NCBI GenBank assembly: GCA_903911925.1
Contig: CAIWFH010000196.1
Location: 1 to 35,025 of the forward strand
From: an uncultured Acidobacteriaceae bacterium
Lineage (GTDB): Bacteria > Acidobacteriota > Terriglobia > Terriglobales > Acidobacteriaceae
Length of the DNA stretch: 35,025 bases
Direction of reading: 5' to 3'
Shown here: positions 32,220 through 35,025 of the stretch, piece by piece
Layout of the letters: every line of letters starts with the position of its first letter
Position numbering within the stretch: the stretch's first letter is position 1
Position numbers and translations under genes: made by a program
Notes under the pieces: generated by a model
Told to the model about the DNA's origin: nothing
The model's input: only the letters and a program-made list of their open reading frames with translations
Databases searched by the model: none

Positions 32220-32225
32220 TACTTT
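32220..32225 (+). promoter_or_regulatory. TACTTT -10-like element exactly six bases before the DUF1080 gene
   Basis: TACTTT, six bases, then ATG 32232, with no Shine-Dalgarno site. The arrangement is the same as at trmJ and the GNAT gene. Confidence 0.35.
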
Positions 32226-32231
32226 CATCGA

Positions 32232-33029
32232 ATGAAATGCATGCGGATTTCCAGGCTCGTTGTCATTGCAGCGCTCTTTGCAGTCGCCGTTTCCCTCGTT
32301 GCGCAGGCCCCGGAGGGTACCGCCAAGCCCAAACCTGAGGACACGGAAATCTGGCAGCCCATTCCGGCAGTTGTGACTCCCGGCGCGACCTTTGCCGAGG
32401 CGCCCTCCGACGCCATTGTGCTGTTTGACGGCAAGAATCTGGACGAGTGGGTTTCGAACAAAGACAAGACGCCCGCCAAGTGGAACGTGGCCAATGGCTT
32501 AATGACGGTGAGCAAGGGCGAGGGGAATATCGAGACCAGGCGCAGCTTTAAAAACTACCAGCTTCACCTCGAGTGGAAGACTCCGGAGAGCATCACGGGC
32601 AGCGGCCAGGCGCGCGGCAACAGCGGCGTTTTTCTGGCTTCCACCGGCCCCGGCGATGACGGATACGAATTGCAGGTTCTGGACGCTTACCAGAACTCGA
32701 CCTATGTGAACGGCATGGGCGGCAGCATCTACAAGCAGAGCATTCCGCTGGTGAATCCGGGACGCAAACCCGGCCAGTGGCAGTGCTACGACGTGGCGTG
32801 GACCGCGCCCACGTTCAACGACGACGGTTCGCTAAAGACCCCGGCCTATGTGACCGTCTTCTACAACGGCGTGCTGGTGCAGAATCATTTTGAGTTGAAG
32901 GGCCAGACTCTTTATGTGGGAAAGCCGTTTTACAAGGCCTACACGACTGCGCCAATCAAGCTGCAGGCTCACGGTGACAAGAGCGAGCCGCTGAGCTTCA
33001 GGAACATCTGGGTGCGGGAGATCAAGTAG
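32232..33029 (+). CDS. Secreted DUF1080 (3-keto-disaccharide hydrolase-like) protein
   Basis: The 265-residue product has a signal peptide (hydrophobic about residues 9-24, ending VAQA). A single concanavalin-like beta-sandwich follows: IVLFDGKNLDEWVS, then KWNVANGLMTVSKGEGNIETRRSFKNYQLHLEWKTP, then GNSGVFL, YELQVLDAY and SEPLSFRNIWVREIK. This is the standard DUF1080 pattern, and family members are linked to hydrolysis of 3-keto-glycosides. ATG 32232 is chosen because it begins the signal peptide; the frame runs far upstream through the divergent fadN promoter. It is expected in the periplasm or outside the cell. No oxidoreductase partner is next to it. Confidence 0.85.
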   Translation: MKCMRISRLVVIAALFAVAVSLVAQAPEGTAKPKPEDTEIWQPIPAVVTPGATFAEAPSDAIVLFDGKNLDEWVSNKDKTPAKWNVANGLMTVSKGEGNIETRRSFKNYQLHLEWKTPESITGSGQARGNSGVFLASTGPGDDGYELQVLDAYQNSTYVNGMGGSIYKQSIPLVNPGRKPGQWQCYDVAWTAPTFNDDGSLKTPAYVTVFYNGVLVQNHFELKGQTLYVGKPFYKAYTTAPIKLQAHGDKSEPLSFRNIWVREIK

Positions 33030-33072
33030 AGCTGGTCCGGTTGGCCGAGTGCTGAATTTGTCCAAATTCCGC

Positions 33073-33147
33073 AAAAAAGTGTGCCCCTCCGGATGCACGG
33101 CATTTCTTTCAAAAAAAATGTGCCCCTCCGGATGCTCGGTATTTCAC
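33073..33147. repeat. Two tandem copies of a 39-base unit
   Basis: Each copy has an A-run, then TGTGCCCCTCCGGATGC, then CGG.ATTTC. The copies start near 33073 and 33112, an offset of 39 bases, and differ at only a few positions. They lie between the DUF1080 and MarC genes. Confidence 0.8.
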
Positions 33148-33191
33148 TGCCGAAGAGACCGTCTTCGATGGTCAGATTGGCCCAAATCGAC

Positions 33192-33197
33192 TAGCCT
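33192..33197 (+). promoter_or_regulatory. TAGCCT -10-like element exactly six bases before the marC-family gene
   Basis: TAGCCT, six bases, then GTG 33204, with no Shine-Dalgarno site. It is the weakest -10 of the four such cases. Confidence 0.3.
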
Positions 33198-33203
33198 CAA
33201 GAT

Positions 33204-33893
33204 GTGATCTGGACAAATCCGGCCGAGATGGCCTTGCACGAACTGCAGACCGCGCCTTTGGTGCGATTTTCCGTATTGGCGCTGAGTTCGATCTTCTTCC
33301 TGGTGGATCCGTTTGCCGCCATTCCCTCGTTTCTGGCGATCACCGAGAGCGCCGATCCGGCGCGGCGCAAGCGGATGGCGCGGAAGGGCGCGCTCACCTG
33401 CTTCATTGTGCTGACCACGTTTGCGCTGGGCGGACAGCTGATCTTCAGGATGTTCGGAATTACGCTGCCGGCGTTTGAAGTTGCGGGCGGGCTGATTCTG
33501 CTGCTGATCGGGCTTGACATGCTGCAGGCCAAGAGATCGCCCACGCAGGAAGCTGCCGGGGATAGCGAAGAGGCGGCACAGAAGGAAGACGCGGGGATTG
33601 TGCCGCTGGGGATTCCCATGCTGGCCGGGCCTGGAGCCATTTCTTCTGTCATGGTCCTGGTGGGGCAGGTTCCACGGCTGTGGCACTGGGAGATGGGCGC
33701 GATTCTTGGGTCGATCGGGATTACAGCACTGGTGAGCTACTGGGTGCTGGCCGGCGCAGGGCGTATTCGCAAGGTGATGGGCGAGACCGGAATTCGCATT
33801 CTTGTGCGTATTATGGGCCTGCTTTTGGTGGCCTTGGCCATGCAATTCTTTGTGAACGGCCTGACAGATCTAGGCCTGATCGCGCGGCAGTAG
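33204..33893 (+). CDS. MarC-family integral membrane protein
   Basis: The 229-residue protein has six likely membrane helices, including the family opening SSIFFLVDPFAAIPSFLAIT and the repeated half GIPMLAGPGAISSVMVLV. PFAAIP and PMLAGPGAI are the paired MarC motifs. A charged loop (about residues 113-135) separates the halves. The function of MarC proteins is unsettled; the older link to multiple antibiotic resistance did not hold for E. coli MarC. GTG 33204 is taken as the start; ATG 33228 is an alternative. The gene appears monocistronic. Confidence 0.88.
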   Translation: MIWTNPAEMALHELQTAPLVRFSVLALSSIFFLVDPFAAIPSFLAITESADPARRKRMARKGALTCFIVLTTFALGGQLIFRMFGITLPAFEVAGGLILLLIGLDMLQAKRSPTQEAAGDSEEAAQKEDAGIVPLGIPMLAGPGAISSVMVLVGQVPRLWHWEMGAILGSIGITALVSYWVLAGAGRIRKVMGETGIRILVRIMGLLLVALAMQFFVNGLTDLGLIARQ

Positions 33894-34137
33894 CGCCTGC
33901 AGTGCGAAATTCCACACTAGCGACAGAAATAAGAACGTTGCGATGGTGGCGCACTCAGGAAAAAAGTTGAGCGCGCAGCGCCCTGAAGGGTGCGTATTCA
34001 GAGGGGTTGCGCGATTTCCCACAAAATGGACGACTTTCCACAGGCAGTCGCCTTGCAATCTGGCTGAGGGGCTGCTATTGTCGGGAAGTTGCAACTGAGT
34101 CAACGTCGGCTGGACCGGAAGAGATTTGAACTAAGGG
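33894..34137. other. Non-coding stretch before the candidate RNA
   Basis: No gene was recognised. It contains TTTCCCACA and TTTCCACAG (about 34014-34043), which loosely resemble DnaA boxes, and the palindrome GTTGCAAC near 34088. Confidence 0.45.
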
Positions 34138-34166
34138 TTGCAATACGAGGTAGCGTGTGCTACTCT
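34138..34166 (+). promoter_or_regulatory. Sigma70-like promoter of the candidate RNA
   Basis: TTGCAA (34138-34143) and TACTCT (34161-34166) are spaced by 17 bases. Transcription would begin near 34173. Confidence 0.5.
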
Positions 34167-34172
34167 CAAAAA

Positions 34173-34348
34173 GTTGCAGATGAGCAGTGGAGCCTCCCGG
34201 TGGCCTTATGGCCTGCCCTAAGAGGGAAGTGGGAAGCTAGTTCGTTCGGTCAGGTGAGGCAAGCGCCCCTGAACCGCTGTAGGGAAACCCTCAGAGAACA
34301 AGCCATTGCAGGACCCAGGAGTTTATCTCCTGTGAGCCTTAGGGCTCG
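34173..34348 (+). ncRNA. Candidate structured RNA of about 175 bases, class unknown
   Basis: No plausible protein is encoded, but the folding signal is dense. GCAGTGG (34184-34190) pairs with CCATTGC (34303-34309) as a closing stem with one G-U. CTAGTTC (34237-34243) pairs with the adjoining GAACAAG (34296-34302) with one mismatch. Inside are hairpins GGCC-TTAT-GGCC, CCCT-AAG-AGGG, CGGTCAGG...CCTGAACCG (34247-34276, one-base bulge) and AGGG-AAA-CCCT. Two hairpins close the 3' side: CAGGAG-TTTAT-CTCCTG (34316-34332) and GAGCC-TTAG-GGCTC (34334-34347). A promoter lies at the expected distance. Segments such as TAAGAGGGAAG, CCGCTGTA and GCCATTG recall cobalamin riboswitches, but their pairing here differs. 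Confidence 0.45.
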
Positions 34349-34498
34349 GGTGAAGTTTTGCCGGTCGATGTTTGATATTTTTTGCGCAGTGCGATGCTTT
34401 TGAGAGAGAACTTTCTTTCCACGGCCAATCGAAATTTGCCACGAGGAACGACCGCCAACAACGAGTTTGAGCGGCCTCGAGCAAAGAAAAGATTGAGC

Positions 34499-34526
34499 TT
34501 GACGGGATGATGAAAAGTTTGATAAT
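34499..34526 (+). promoter_or_regulatory. Ribosomal RNA operon promoter
   Basis: TTGACG (34499-34504) and GATAAT (34521-34526) are spaced by 16 bases, about 280 bases before the mature 16S end. It is the best promoter in the region. Transcription would start near 34533. Confidence 0.7.
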
Positions 34527-34662
34527 CTTAAAAAGTTCGCGCAAAAACGCCGGAGCGCTGAAAAGCGCATCGGTTGAGCGCAACAAGTTCGAGGACATCC
34601 TGGGCGTAAAAGCCTGGGCCTCGATCCAAAAGGGGCGCCGCTCAGGCGGGCCGTCCTCAAGG

Positions 34663-34673
34663 ATCTTTGACAA
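34663..34673 (+). promoter_or_regulatory. boxA-like antitermination element in the rRNA leader
   Basis: ATCTTTGACAA closely resembles the CTCTTTAACAA core of bacterial rRNA boxA, where NusB/NusE load to protect rRNA transcription from early stops. Confidence 0.6.
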
Positions 34674-34692
34674 TTGGTTGAACGTGCCAGTC

Positions 34693-34789
34693 GTGAGAAC
34701 AGATCAGGTTTGGCTTGATCATTCTCACAAGGTAAGAATGCCTGCGCTTTTAGCGCGGGCAGTCGAAACTCTCTGACCTCCGTCAGAGA
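34693..34789 (+). other. rRNA leader hairpins
   Basis: Three hairpins lie in a row. GTGAGAA (34693-34699) pairs with TTCTCAC (34722-34728) and encloses GATCA/TGATC. GCGC-centred arms pair at about 34741-34758. TCTCTGAC (34770-34777) pairs with GTCAGAGA (34782-34789). They probably guide folding and processing of the 16S precursor. Confidence 0.6.
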
Positions 34790-34805
34790 ACTAGACAATC
34801 AGGTT

Positions 34806-35025
<220 letters not shown>

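Noticed and set aside
34014..34043. DnaA boxes and a replication origin
   Set aside because: Only two loose matches, with no dnaA or dnaN gene and no AT-rich unwinding region near.
34190..34320. Cobalamin riboswitch upstream of the 16S gene
   Set aside because: Some short words fit (TAAGAGGGAAG, CCGCTGTA, GCCATTG), but the best pairing uses GCCATTG in a closing stem, the P6-P8 parts are missing, and the next gene is rRNA. Kept only as an unknown structured RNA.
34173..34348. 6S RNA
   Set aside because: The size is about right, but the structure is branched with several short hairpins rather than one long rod with a central bubble, and the closing stem encloses only ~126 bases.
34507..34776. 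An 89-codon gene just before the 16S gene
   Set aside because: It begins inside the rRNA promoter and spans the boxA and leader hairpins; the product has no family resemblance.

Overview
The window looks like a chromosomal segment of an acidobacterium of the Terriglobia / subdivision 1 type. The last ~220 bases are the 5' end of a 16S rRNA gene whose first variable region matches my memory of that group. The GC-rich DNA, the phoH-ybeY-corC-era housekeeping set, the Tat-exported glycoside hydrolase, the DUF1080 protein and several families of short hairpin repeats all fit. No phage, plasmid, insertion sequence, CRISPR or tRNA gene was seen.

Layout. (1) 1-3300: the end of an unknown gene, a truncated M16 peptidase, a GAF histidine kinase whose 3' end overlaps a single-domain response regulator tail to tail, and a small membrane protein. 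(2) 3300-6900: a TrmJ-type tRNA methyltransferase, a TonB-like periplasmic protein, a VOC protein and two small unknown proteins, amid a local cluster of GTCTTACA octamers. (3) 7000-11530: a 1080-residue membrane hybrid kinase followed in the same operon by a receiver-EAL phosphodiesterase. (4) 11600-17400: a Tat-exported GH35-like enzyme, a small membrane protein, a DUF1906-like protein, moaA and a GAF-GGDEF diguanylate cyclase. (5) 17400-23240: era, a GNAT acetyltransferase, and corC, ybeY and phoH in one direction. Here hairpin repeats have been taken into the reading frames of era and ybeY. (6) 23500-26670: rpsT, a TonB-dependent receptor, and a second ~90% identical copy of the rpsT 3' end with its terminator, so the receptor gene is bracketed by direct repeats. 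(7) 26700-32020: a small membrane protein with a zinc-ribbon tail beyond an in-frame stop, then a fatty-acid oxidation cluster (fadN-like, an antitoxin-like ORF, a secreted unknown protein, fadA-like thiolase). (8) 32200-35025: a DUF1080 protein, a MarC-family protein, a candidate structured RNA with its own promoter, and the rRNA promoter, leader and 16S start.

How the parts work together. Regions 3 and 4 encode both making (GGDEF with an intact I-site) and breaking (EAL with all expected catalytic motifs) of cyclic di-GMP, with kinase input to the breaking arm. The fad cluster carries out the hydration, dehydrogenation and thiolysis steps of beta-oxidation. The TonB-like protein, the receptor and the exported hydrolases suggest scavenging of polymers in soil, but this is inference.

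The points most worth a second look are the translated repeats in era and ybeY, the rpsT-flanked receptor, the candidate RNA upstream of the 16S gene, the stop-separated zinc ribbon, and a recurrent TANNNT-N6-start arrangement that suggests leaderless transcripts.
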